Shown: positions 18,382-26,414 of the stretch, one piece after another
How positions within the stretch are numbered: the first letter of the stretch is position 1
Layout of the letters: each line of letters starts with the position of its first letter
NCBI GenBank assembly: GCA_913031035.1
Contig: CAJWGN010000003.1
Coordinates: 1 to 64,000, forward strand
Direction: 5' to 3'
DNA length: 64,000 nt
Source: an uncultured Gammaproteobacteria bacterium
GTDB lineage: Bacteria > Pseudomonadota > Gammaproteobacteria > Pseudomonadales > Pseudohongiellaceae
Position numbers and translations under genes: made by a program
The notes under the pieces: generated by a model
The model's input: only the letters and a program-made list of their open reading frames with translations
What the model was told of the DNA's origin: nothing
Database searches by the model: none

Positions 18382-19587
18382 ATGCAGATAATACCTAACG
18401 TCAAGCTAGACATTGAATTTCTTGACTGGCCAGTTCATATGGCACAGGCAATTAATCTCGCTCAAACCGTTATCAATACCGCCCCGAATCCCAGAGTGGG
18501 CTGCGTTATCCTGTGCCAAAGCGGCAAGCTTGCGCTAGGGTGGCATAAAATGCCCGGCCAGGCCCATGCCGAGATTATGGCTCTTGCCAATGCTCAAGCC
18601 AGTGGTTTGGATGTAAAAGGCGCGACTGTATTTGTAAGCCTCGAGCCTTGTGCTCACCAGGGCCGCACTGGACCCTGCGCCGAGGCCTTAGTTAATGCAG
18701 GTGTTGGTAAAGTTGTTATTGCATCTTTAGACCCGAATCCTGCTGTGGCGGGCAAAGGTGTGGCTATTATTGAATCGGCGGGTATTAAGGTTTCACACCT
18801 GTCCGATTTCGATGGGCCTGCTAGGTCGATAAATCCAGGCTTCTTCAAACGCATGGAAACCGGTTTGCCCTTTGTAAGAGTCAAACTCGCGATGAGCTTG
18901 GATGGTCGTACCGCGTTAGCCAGCGGCGAGAGCAAATGGATCACCAGCGCGCAGTCGCGCCAAGATGTTCAGAGATTACGGGCATCGGTCAGCGCTATAG
19001 TCACTGGCGTTGCATCGATACTCAAAGACGATCCGTTGATGAACGTTCGTATTGATGAGCTGGGTTTGACCGAAGCCGAGAAAGTCTCCAATCAAATGTC
19101 CCTTGGCACGCAACCTCTCCGGGTTGTCCTGGACAGTAAATTGCGCACACCCACTAACGCAAAAATTTACGGTGTAGGTTCGGTGAAAGTCTTTACTGTG
19201 GCTTCTGAACAGGAAATAGGCGCGTACAGCAAATCCATTCCGACTACTTGCAACGTAGAGATCATTGGCACCGCAGCGACTCTTGTTCAGGGTCAAAAAA
19301 GAGTCAATTTGCAATCTGTGCTAGAATCGCTCGCCCAAATTGAGTGCAACGAAATATTAGTAGAGGCGGGATCTATTTTGTGCGGCGCCTTTGTTGACGC
19401 TAATTTAGTCGATGAGTTGGTGGTTTACATAGCCCCTAAACTGTTAGGTGCAACGTCAAAGCCACTGCTTGACCTTAAAGAGCTGAGCCAATTGGCTCAG
19501 GCCCCAGAGTTCAAAGTTGGCGAGTTAAGCCAAATTGGGGAAGATATTAAGATTACTTTTCATCCCCAGCGGCTCACTTCAAAGTGA
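18382..19587 (+). CDS. ribD: Riboflavin biosynthesis deaminase/reductase RibD
   Basis: A bifunctional enzyme acting on the pyrimidine product of GTP cyclohydrolase II: deamination, then side-chain reduction. The deaminase domain has the zinc motif GQAHAEIMAL and PCAHQGRTGPC. The reductase domain starts near residue 170 with VKLAMSLDGRTAL and contains ILVEAGSILCGAF. At 401 residues it is slightly longer than usual. An internal ATG at 18439 (MAQAINLAQ) would match the family start better, and no strong ribosome site decides between them. Confidence 0.93.
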   Translation: MQIIPNVKLDIEFLDWPVHMAQAINLAQTVINTAPNPRVGCVILCQSGKLALGWHKMPGQAHAEIMALANAQASGLDVKGATVFVSLEPCAHQGRTGPCAEALVNAGVGKVVIASLDPNPAVAGKGVAIIESAGIKVSHLSDFDGPARSINPGFFKRMETGLPFVRVKLAMSLDGRTALASGESKWITSAQSRQDVQRLRASVSAIVTGVASILKDDPLMNVRIDELGLTEAEKVSNQMSLGTQPLRVVLDSKLRTPTNAKIYGVGSVKVFTVASEQEIGAYSKSIPTTCNVEIIGTAATLVQGQKRVNLQSVLESLAQIECNEILVEAGSILCGAFVDANLVDELVVYIAPKLLGATSKPLLDLKELSQLAQAPEFKVGELSQIGEDIKITFHPQRLTSK

Positions 19588-19682
19588 CGCTGAATAGAAA
19601 GAGAGTAGGTTAAAGTTAATACGGGGCCTTCTAATGATGGAAGTGCTGTCTAAAAGTTAGTAGATAGAGATGAGTTAAAAGA

Positions 19683-20339
19683 ATGTTTACTGGAATCATA
19701 GAAGCCATCGGAAGTGTTAAAAGCCTGCAGGAAATCAAATCCGAATGGAGGCTAGTGCTCAAGACTGAAAAACTGGACATGTCTGATGTAAAACTTGGAG
19801 ACTCAATCGCGGTTAGCGGCTGCTGTTTGACAGTTGTAGAAATGTCCGATTCAAGCTTTGGAGCTGACGTATCAAATGAGACTTTACGCTGCACATCGCT
19901 AGGCTCGTTAAAACCCGGGTCACGGGTCAATTTGGAAAAAGCCATGATGGCTACTGATCGTTTTGGTGGACATATCGTGAGTGGGCATGTCGATGGTGTT
20001 GGAAAATTAGCCACCAGCAGCCAAGAAGGTCAAAGTATCAAACTGACTTTTACAGTGCCGGAAGACTTAAGAAAATACATCGCTGCAAAAGGTTCGATAT
20101 GTATTGATGGTACCAGCCTGACGGTCAATGAAGTATCTGCGAATAGTTTTTCGATTAATGTTATCCCTCATACTCAAGAAGAAACGATTATCGGTGAATA
20201 CGGTGTCGGTCGAGTAGTCAATTTGGAAGTTGATTTGGTGGCTCGCTATTTAGAACGGCTGATGACTGGAGCTCAAGAGTCTACTGGGGGTGGGATTACC
20301 AAAGACTATTTGATGGAGCACGGGTTTGGTAAGTCTTAG
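19683..20339 (+). CDS. ribE: Riboflavin synthase, alpha subunit
   Basis: A 218-residue enzyme that dismutates two molecules of 6,7-dimethyl-8-ribityllumazine to riboflavin. It starts with MFTGIIEAIGSV and contains the two tandem lumazine-binding beta-barrel domains; GCCLTV and DGTSLTVNEV mark the equivalent strands of each. GGHIVSGHVDGVG is present. In Pseudomonas nomenclature it is ribC. Confidence 0.96.
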   Translation: MFTGIIEAIGSVKSLQEIKSEWRLVLKTEKLDMSDVKLGDSIAVSGCCLTVVEMSDSSFGADVSNETLRCTSLGSLKPGSRVNLEKAMMATDRFGGHIVSGHVDGVGKLATSSQEGQSIKLTFTVPEDLRKYIAAKGSICIDGTSLTVNEVSANSFSINVIPHTQEETIIGEYGVGRVVNLEVDLVARYLERLMTGAQESTGGGITKDYLMEHGFGKS

Positions 20340-20432
20340 AGATTTAAGCCATTTACTTGCACTACTTATCATTCGCAAAACAGCATTTTCGCCATTTTAT
20401 AAACGACGATTAAAAGAGTTAGATTTTTGCCC

Positions 20433-21560
20433 ATGGAATTGAATTCAATAGAAGAAATAATAGACGACCTCCGCCAAGGCAAAATGGTTGTGTTGATGGA
20501 TGATGAGGATCGCGAGAACGAAGGTGATCTTGTCATCGCGGCAGAGCGAGTGCGGACAGAAGATGTTAATTTCATGGCAACAAACGCAAGAGGTTTGATC
20601 TGCCTGACCTTAACTCCTGAGCGGTGCAAGTATTTGAAGTTGCCATTAATGGTGGATGACAACAATACGCCCTATGAAACCAATTTTACTGTTTCGATCG
20701 AAGCGGCCAGTGGCGTTACCACAGGAATCTCCGCGGCAGATAGAGCAAGAACAATTCAAGTGGCTGTGAGTCGAGATAGTCAGCCTGAGGATATTGTTCA
20801 GCCTGGACACGTGTTTCCAATTATGGCTCAGCCCGGTGGAGTGCTTCGCCGAGCAGGGCACACCGAAGCTGGATGTGATCTCGCAAGAATGGCAGGATAT
20901 TCAGCGTCATCTGCAATCGTAGAGATAATGAATGAAGATGGCTCTATGGCTAGAAGGCCTGACCTCGAGGTGTTTGCCAAAAAGCATGGGCTGAAAATCG
21001 GAACTATTGCAGACCTGATTCACTACCGTATTGCCAACGAGCATACGGTGGAGAGGACGGAATCAAATGTTTTACAAACAGAGCATGGCGAGTTTAACGT
21101 ACACACCTACAAAGATTCTCTCAGTGGCAGTACGCATTTGGCCTTTGTAAAAGGCGAAATTGAAGCCGGAGAGCCTTGTTTGGTGAGAGTGCATATTCCT
21201 AATACCGTTCGAGATACTTGTGAAGTCTTTAATTCTGGTCGAACCAGTTGGTCTTTTGCTTCGGCATTAAAACGAATCAATGAAGAGGGCAAAGGAGTTG
21301 CTGTGCTGCTGTCTGAAGAAGACTATGGCCAAAACATGGCTCATAATCTGGCAACAGCCGTTGGTTCCCCTGGTGAGGCCCAGCCGACCAGCAGAACCGG
21401 TAGTGATCTAACCATAGGGACGGGTTCTCAAATACTTCGGGACGTAGGAGTGGGGAAGATGAGATTACTTAGTTTTCCCGCGCGCTTTAATGCTATTTCC
21501 GGCTTTGATTTAGAAGTTGTCGATTTTGTGGCATTTGATCGTGAAGGCTTGGATGAATAA
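20433..21560 (+). CDS. ribB: DHBP synthase with degenerate GTP cyclohydrolase II-like domain (RibBX type)
   Basis: The N-terminal about 205 residues are a complete 3,4-dihydroxy-2-butanone 4-phosphate synthase: DDEDRENEGDL metal site, RAGHTEAGCDLARMAG and the STI-like region. The C-terminal half has the GTP cyclohydrolase II fold pattern. However, where the zinc cysteines and catalytic loop of RibA are expected it reads VRDTCEVFNSGRTSW, and the GRGIGL loop is replaced by SEEDYGQN. That half is therefore probably inactive, as in RibBX proteins. A canonical RibA is encoded at the end of the block. The start at the ATG at 20433 (MELNSIEE) follows the family. Confidence 0.9.
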   Translation: MELNSIEEIIDDLRQGKMVVLMDDEDRENEGDLVIAAERVRTEDVNFMATNARGLICLTLTPERCKYLKLPLMVDDNNTPYETNFTVSIEAASGVTTGISAADRARTIQVAVSRDSQPEDIVQPGHVFPIMAQPGGVLRRAGHTEAGCDLARMAGYSASSAIVEIMNEDGSMARRPDLEVFAKKHGLKIGTIADLIHYRIANEHTVERTESNVLQTEHGEFNVHTYKDSLSGSTHLAFVKGEIEAGEPCLVRVHIPNTVRDTCEVFNSGRTSWSFASALKRINEEGKGVAVLLSEEDYGQNMAHNLATAVGSPGEAQPTSRTGSDLTIGTGSQILRDVGVGKMRLLSFPARFNAISGFDLEVVDFVAFDREGLDE

Positions 21561-21617
21561 TTATAAAAATTTTGGATTTTTAATCTCGCCATGCGAGCAA
21601 TGCAATAGGGATTGGAT

Positions 21618-22094
21618 ATGAACATTAGAACTATTGAAGGTAACTATAACAACGCTTCAGCAAAATATGCCATCACGGTAACTCGCTGGAATAGCTTCAT
21701 TGTTGATCGCCTTTTAGACGGAGCGTTAGAAGCGTTAAAGATGCATGGTGTTAGCGAGAAAGACATCACCATCATTAAGGTGCCTGGTGCATTTGAATTG
21801 CCACTGGCGGTCAAAAAGCTGTTGGCATCAGAATCATTCGATGCAGTGATTGCATTGGGGGCAGTGATTCGTGGCGGTACCCCGCATTTTGATTATGTGG
21901 CAGGCGAGTGCGTTAAAGGCTTGAGTCACGTTAGCCTTGATAGCTCAGTGCCGGTCACCTTCGGTGTCTTAACGGTTGATTCAATTGAGCAAGCAATTGA
22001 GCGAGCGGGCACTAAAGCGGGAAACAAAGGTGAAGAAGCAGCGCTCACGGCGATGGAAATGGTCAGTCTTTCACGCCAGTTGGAAGTTAAGTGA
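21618..22094 (+). CDS. ribH: 6,7-dimethyl-8-ribityllumazine synthase
   Basis: A 158-residue lumazine synthase condensing the RibD product with dihydroxybutanone phosphate. Motifs are [44 protein letters not shown] and VPVTFGVLT. The start is the ATG at 21618 with AGGG upstream; a TTG two codons earlier is possible. Its stop overlaps the GTG start of nusB by four bases (GTGA). Confidence 0.96.
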   Translation: MNIRTIEGNYNNASAKYAITVTRWNSFIVDRLLDGALEALKMHGVSEKDITIIKVPGAFELPLAVKKLLASESFDAVIALGAVIRGGTPHFDYVAGECVKGLSHVSLDSSVPVTFGVLTVDSIEQAIERAGTKAGNKGEEAALTAMEMVSLSRQLEVK

Positions 22095-22570
22095 GCGCTG
22101 AAAAAAAGCCTTCTTCGGTCGCGTCAACTCGCTCAAACCAAAAGCGAATTCCTTTAGTCCAGCGCCGTAAAGCCCGTCGGGTTATTTTGCAGGCGGTTTA
22201 TCAGTGGTTAATGACGCAAGACAATCCCAAGGACATCGCTAAACAATACCGCGAAGAAACGGAAGGGAAAGTTGACTGGGATTATTTTGGTGAAATATTC
22301 GTCGAAATCCCAGCACAGGTCGAACAGCTCAATGAGCACCTGGCACCAGTAATAGATAGGGAGTTAAAGTCATTAGACCCTATCGAGAAGGCTTTGCTGT
22401 ATCTCGGCACATACGAGTTGGCTTTCCGAATAGATGTACCTTATCGAGTGGTGATCAATGAGTGTGTCGAGCTTGCTAAAGTGTTTGGCGCCACCGATGG
22501 TCATAAATACATAAACGGCGTATTGGATAAGTTGGCGAAAACTTTAAGGGCAGTAGAGCGCAGTGCCTAA
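22091..22570 (+). CDS. nusB: Transcription antitermination factor NusB
   Basis: A 159-residue all-alpha RNA-binding factor of the rRNA antitermination complex. [17 protein letters not shown] near residue 26 is the family N-terminal helix, and [32 protein letters not shown] the C-terminal signature. The short basic N-terminal tail is extra. Translation starts at a GTG overlapping the ribH stop, so coupling is likely. Confidence 0.95.
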   Translation: MSAEKKPSSVASTRSNQKRIPLVQRRKARRVILQAVYQWLMTQDNPKDIAKQYREETEGKVDWDYFGEIFVEIPAQVEQLNEHLAPVIDRELKSLDPIEKALLYLGTYELAFRIDVPYRVVINECVELAKVFGATDGHKYINGVLDKLAKTLRAVERSA

Positions 22571-22736
22571 TGTGTAGTCTGAACTATTGGGTTAGGGAAA
22601 TCTGGCCCTTTGTATTGGAAAGGTTGTTGTTTCTTTATTTTTAATATTATCTGCAGCGCCATCTGCTTTTCTATTTCTTAACTTTGGCCTAATTAACGTT
22701 TAACGATCAGTAAGCTATCACTTCACTGTTGCTACT

Positions 22737-23774
22737 ATGAGTCTTTCCGAATTCGACACTATATCGCAGTACTTCAATAGCGCTAAGCTAGGCTTTAGCC
22801 GAAGCGGCGTTAGCGTAGGAATTGGTGATGATGGCGCGGTAATCGAGTCTCCGCAAGGAGCGCCTATTAGCATGTCTATGGACTTGCTTGTAGAAGGCGT
22901 TCACTTCCCTGTCAAAGCAGAGGGTCGGCACGTTGCAAGTAGGGCGCTGGCAGTTAATCTCAGTGACTTAAGCGCGATGACAGCAAGACCTCTGTGCTTT
23001 ACCCTGGGCTTGTCTTTGCCAAGTTTAGACAATGATTGGCTTGAAGGATTTAGTGAAGGTCTGTCCTCAATGGCCAAGCGCTTTGACTGTCCTTTGGTGG
23101 GAGGAGACTTAACCCGCTCACCGGCTGGAACGCCGATAGTGATTGCGATACAAGTTCATGGATACCATCTCGACAATGCTCCGGTTTTAAGAAGCACCGC
23201 TCAAAGTGGCGATGGCGTATTTGTAACCGGGACATTAGGTGACGGTGCAATTGGGCTGTGCAGTTTGGGTTTGCAATCCCATTTAGGAAGTTCGATTGCT
23301 TTAGACCTTGCCGCTCTTAGTGAGGAGCATCGAGCCTACCTCAGCGGTGCTTACTATGCGCCAGAGCCCCGAATAGACTTCGCGCTAGCTGCGGCCAGTT
23401 TGATGACAGCCTGTATCGACATCTCTGATGGTTTGGTGGGCGATCTAGGCCATATACTTGCCGGCAGTGGGGTTGGTGCAACAGTGAATAGCACTCTAAT
23501 CCCATATTCACTTGCCGCGCTGGCTCATGTTAGTTTGGAGGGCCGCTTACAGGCTGCGCTGTATGGCGGCGATGACTACGAGCTTTGCTTTACAGCCCCT
23601 GCACATGTGACGGAGCAACTTTACCGGATTGCTGCCAGTCACAATTTAGGCCTGCAGAAGATTGGCGAGATTACTCCGGGGAGCAAGCTGCGCCTGCTAA
23701 ATGGGAGTGGCATTGAAATTCTAAGCCACAATCAAGCTTATCAGCACTTTGCTCCGAGGGCTTCAGGGCAGTAG
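22737..23774 (+). CDS. thiL: Thiamine-monophosphate kinase
   Basis: A 345-residue kinase forming thiamine diphosphate from thiamine monophosphate. The metal/ATP motifs GIGDDGAVI (about residues 30-38), SMDLLVEGVHF, ALAVNLSDLSAM and GDLTRSPAG are intact, as is CIDISDGLVGDLGHI. It sits between nusB and pgpA, the usual gammaproteobacterial location, after a 166-base gap in which I see no thiamine riboswitch. Confidence 0.95.
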   Translation: MSLSEFDTISQYFNSAKLGFSRSGVSVGIGDDGAVIESPQGAPISMSMDLLVEGVHFPVKAEGRHVASRALAVNLSDLSAMTARPLCFTLGLSLPSLDNDWLEGFSEGLSSMAKRFDCPLVGGDLTRSPAGTPIVIAIQVHGYHLDNAPVLRSTAQSGDGVFVTGTLGDGAIGLCSLGLQSHLGSSIALDLAALSEEHRAYLSGAYYAPEPRIDFALAAASLMTACIDISDGLVGDLGHILAGSGVGATVNSTLIPYSLAALAHVSLEGRLQAALYGGDDYELCFTAPAHVTEQLYRIAASHNLGLQKIGEITPGSKLRLLNGSGIEILSHNQAYQHFAPRASGQ

Positions 23775-23819
23775 TATTGCATTTGATTAATATAGAACAG
23801 CTAGCTAACCCCCAATGAC

Positions 23820-24305
23820 ATGTTTGCTATGAACAGTGCCCCAAAATCAGTTTGGCGCAATCCTATACATTTCCTTGCCTTTGGCTTGGGCAGCGGGGCA
23901 TCGCCTTATGCGCCAGGAACCTCTGGCACTGCAATGGCAGTAGCGATTTACTGTTTGCTGCCTGAAATGTCAGTGTTGGGCTACGCGGTATTCCTTGTAA
24001 TAACCAGTTTGGTAGGCATTTATCTTTGTGACAAGACCTCCAAAGATCTTGGTGTTCACGATCATGGAGGCATAGTCTGGGACGAATTTGTAGGCTATTG
24101 GATTACTATGTTTCTAGCCCCTAGCGGCTGGATTTGGATAATATTGGGCTTCATATTTTTTCGTATTTTCGATATATGGAAGCCATGGCCCATAAAATGG
24201 GTGGACAAAGAAGTTCATGGGGGCGTTGGAATCATGCTAGATGACATTTTAGCAGGTATAATAGCGGCTCTGTGTATCCAAGCTCTGGCATTTTGGTTGC
24301 TGTGA
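23820..24305 (+). CDS. pgpA: Phosphatidylglycerophosphatase A
   Basis: A 161-residue inner-membrane phosphatase that removes phosphate from phosphatidylglycerophosphate. GLGSGASPYAPGTSGT near the N-terminus and DEFVGYWITMFLAPSGW are family motifs; several hydrophobic segments are visible. ATGs at 23820 and 23829 are both possible starts. Confidence 0.94.
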   Translation: MFAMNSAPKSVWRNPIHFLAFGLGSGASPYAPGTSGTAMAVAIYCLLPEMSVLGYAVFLVITSLVGIYLCDKTSKDLGVHDHGGIVWDEFVGYWITMFLAPSGWIWIILGFIFFRIFDIWKPWPIKWVDKEVHGGVGIMLDDILAGIIAALCIQALAFWLL

Positions 24306-24362
24306 GGTCTATAGATATAAAAGTAGTTGGCAATTCACATTGCCCGTAAAGAGGAAAATCTG

Positions 24363-24947
24363 TTGCCAGTAACCTTTGCCGCATCGGCTCAACTGCCCAC
24401 CCAGTGGGGGCTATTCACTATCCACGGATTCGAAGAAACAGCCACTAGAAAAGAACATGTGGCTCTGGTGTTAGGCGATATAGATTCAGTAGACTCTGTG
24501 TTGTGCCGGGTTCACTCTGAATGCCTGACGGGCGACTGTATGTTTAGTTTGCGCTGCGACTGTGGGCCTCAATTGCAGCACGCTATGCAGGCGGTGGCGC
24601 AAGCGGGAAGTGGCATAATCCTCTATCTACGCCAAGAAGGCCGAGGTATTGGCTTGCTAAATAAAATTAAAGCTTACGCGTTGCAGGACTCAGGCGCAGA
24701 TACGGTAGAGGCCAACGAACAGTTGGGTTTTGATGCCGATGGTCGTGAGTATGCTATCTGCAAACCCATGTTTGAGCACTTCAAGGTCGGCAAGGTTAAG
24801 TTAATGACGAACAATCCTCGCAAAGTCGAAGCACTCGAGAGCATGGGTGTGCAGGTGACCGAGATTGTTCCTATCCATATGGGTTCAAACCCTCACAATG
24901 AAAGCTACCTGGCTGTTAAGGTCGATAAGCTTGGTCATATGATGTAG
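24363..24947 (+). CDS. ribA: GTP cyclohydrolase II
   Basis: A canonical 194-residue RibA opening the imidazole ring of GTP. The zinc cysteines are in [16 protein letters not shown] and the catalytic loop in [25 protein letters not shown] is also present. The start is placed at the TTG at 24363, preceded by AGAGGA, because this gives exactly ten residues before LPTQWG, as in E. coli; an upstream TTG at 24327 would add twelve residues. Its presence complements the degenerate domain of the RibB protein nearby. Confidence 0.94.
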   Translation: MPVTFAASAQLPTQWGLFTIHGFEETATRKEHVALVLGDIDSVDSVLCRVHSECLTGDCMFSLRCDCGPQLQHAMQAVAQAGSGIILYLRQEGRGIGLLNKIKAYALQDSGADTVEANEQLGFDADGREYAICKPMFEHFKVGKVKLMTNNPRKVEALESMGVQVTEIVPIHMGSNPHNESYLAVKVDKLGHMM

Positions 24948-25028
24948 TTGAATTGAGATTGGTGTAGCTGAAATTCGCGTCATCATATTCATCATGGCTT
25001 CTATTTAGTTTGCAGAGAGTTAACCTTT

Positions 25029-25715
25029 TTGAGCGCCATAGACTTACCACCACAAAAACGCATTACTATTGATTTCATTCGTCACGGAGAGCCTGAGGGT
25101 GGGGACATCTTGCGGGGAAGAGTAAACCCGGTGCTGACAGCCCAAGGCTGGTCTCAAATGCGCAACGCAGCCGCATTGGATGGTAGCCACAAAGCATCAG
25201 CTCTTACTCCTCCTTGGACTCACATAATCTCTTCACCACTTTTACGCTGTCGCGAGTTCGCTGACCGCACTGCTGGCTCAGTTAAACTATCAGCTAGCAT
25301 AGAGGATCAGTGGCAGGAAATTGACTATGGCGATTGGGATGGAATGTTGATCAGTGATTGGCGTAAGGTCGCTGCTGAGCAATTCAAAGCGTTTCAGACA
25401 GACCTCGCCGCATTGGCGCCACCAAATGGTGAAGACTACCTTTCTTTTAAAGAAAGGATCCAATCAGCATTTGAAGGATTGGCTGAATTGCCTGATAAAA
25501 GTCATGTTCTGGTTGTGACTCATGGTGGGGTACTGCGGGTCGTGCTGCCAACCGTTCTAGGTATGCCGTTAAATAAAAGCTTTCCGCTTTTTATACCCTT
25601 CGCTTGCTATAGCAGGGTTAGTGTTGATGTTGTTGAGGGGAAAACGTATTCGGCGCTCATGTTTCACAATGGTGCCGAATACGCTGCGGGCAACTATAAG
25701 CTGGTTAAAGACTAG
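25029..25715 (+). CDS. Histidine phosphatase family protein, possible alpha-ribazole phosphatase
   Basis: A 228-residue phosphoglycerate-mutase-fold phosphatase with the phospho-His motif DFIRHGEP near residue 15, SSPLLRCREFA, and the second His in VVTHGGVLRVVLP. It lies next to the cobalamin island, convergent with cobO. A role as CobC-type alpha-ribazole-5'-phosphate phosphatase is therefore plausible, but the sequence alone does not separate it from other histidine phosphatases. It starts at TTG with AGAGAG upstream. Confidence 0.75.
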   Translation: MSAIDLPPQKRITIDFIRHGEPEGGDILRGRVNPVLTAQGWSQMRNAAALDGSHKASALTPPWTHIISSPLLRCREFADRTAGSVKLSASIEDQWQEIDYGDWDGMLISDWRKVAAEQFKAFQTDLAALAPPNGEDYLSFKERIQSAFEGLAELPDKSHVLVVTHGGVLRVVLPTVLGMPLNKSFPLFIPFACYSRVSVDVVEGKTYSALMFHNGAEYAAGNYKLVKD

Positions 25716-25732
25716 CGAGTAGACTTTATAGC

Positions 25733-25769
25733 AACTGACTTAACCCAACTGACTTAACCCAACTGATTA
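25733..25769. repeat. Tandem 14-bp repeat between convergent genes
   Basis: Two exact copies of AACTGACTTAACCC (25733-25746 and 25747-25760) and a partial third (25761-25769). The third runs into the stop codon of cobO, so the array marks the junction of the two convergent genes. Confidence 0.85.
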
Positions 25770-26375
25770 GTAGTCGATTCCTTTCTGAACTTTGACTCCA
25801 TCATAAAACGCATGCTTAGATTCACCTAATTCGGTAACCGTGTCGGCAATTTCAATAAGTTCTTTTGAGGCACTGCGACCGGTAACGATAACGTGCTGCA
25901 TCGGAGGGCGGTTTTCTAATGCGCTAATCACCATCTCCTTGTCGAGATAGCCATAGGTGAGCATGTAAGTGAGCTCATCCAGCAAAACTACGTCAACATC
26001 CTTATTGTTCAATAGCTCAGCTGCTTTTTCCCATGTAGCCACCGCGGCAGCAATGTCTGCCTCACGGTCTTGGGTCTCCCAGGTGAAGCCAGTGTTCATG
26101 ACATGAAATTCAACCTGTGGGTGATCTTGAAACAAAAGATGCTCGCCGGTTTCCCACACGCCCTTAATGAATTGAATGACTCCGCAGCGTAAGCCGTGAC
26201 CAACGCTGCGGGCCAGCATGCCAAATGCAGAAGAACTTTTACCCTTACCGTTCCCGGTGAGGACTATCATAAGACCCTTATCAATAGTTGCTTGTGCAAT
26301 TTTGCCATCGATATGGGCTTTTTTACGTTCCATTGCTTTCTTATGACGTTCGTTTCTATCATTCTGCTTTGACAC
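25767..26375 (-). CDS. cobO: Cob(I)yrinic acid a,c-diamide adenosyltransferase, copy 1
   Basis: A 202-residue CobO/BtuR-type corrinoid adenosyltransferase that attaches the 5'-deoxyadenosyl ligand from ATP to Co(I). The P-loop is TGNGKGKSSSAFG (about residues 40-52), with FTWETQD and VVLLDELTYML following. It starts at a GTG with GGAG six bases upstream. It lies 40 bases after btuB on the same strand and so probably shares the cobalamin riboswitch. A second copy begins the opposite operon. Confidence 0.94.
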   Translation of the reverse strand: MSKQNDRNERHKKAMERKKAHIDGKIAQATIDKGLMIVLTGNGKGKSSSAFGMLARSVGHGLRCGVIQFIKGVWETGEHLLFQDHPQVEFHVMNTGFTWETQDREADIAAAVATWEKAAELLNNKDVDVVLLDELTYMLTYGYLDKEMVISALENRPPMQHVIVTGRSASKELIEIADTVTELGESKHAFYDGVKVQKGIDY

Positions 26376-26414
26376 GTTTATCTCCGTTCATTATTAACTG
26401 AAAAGGATGCAGGC

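Noticed and set aside
20340-20432. Possible FMN riboswitch before ribB
   Set aside because: The spacer is only about 93 bases and none of the conserved RFN segments is present.
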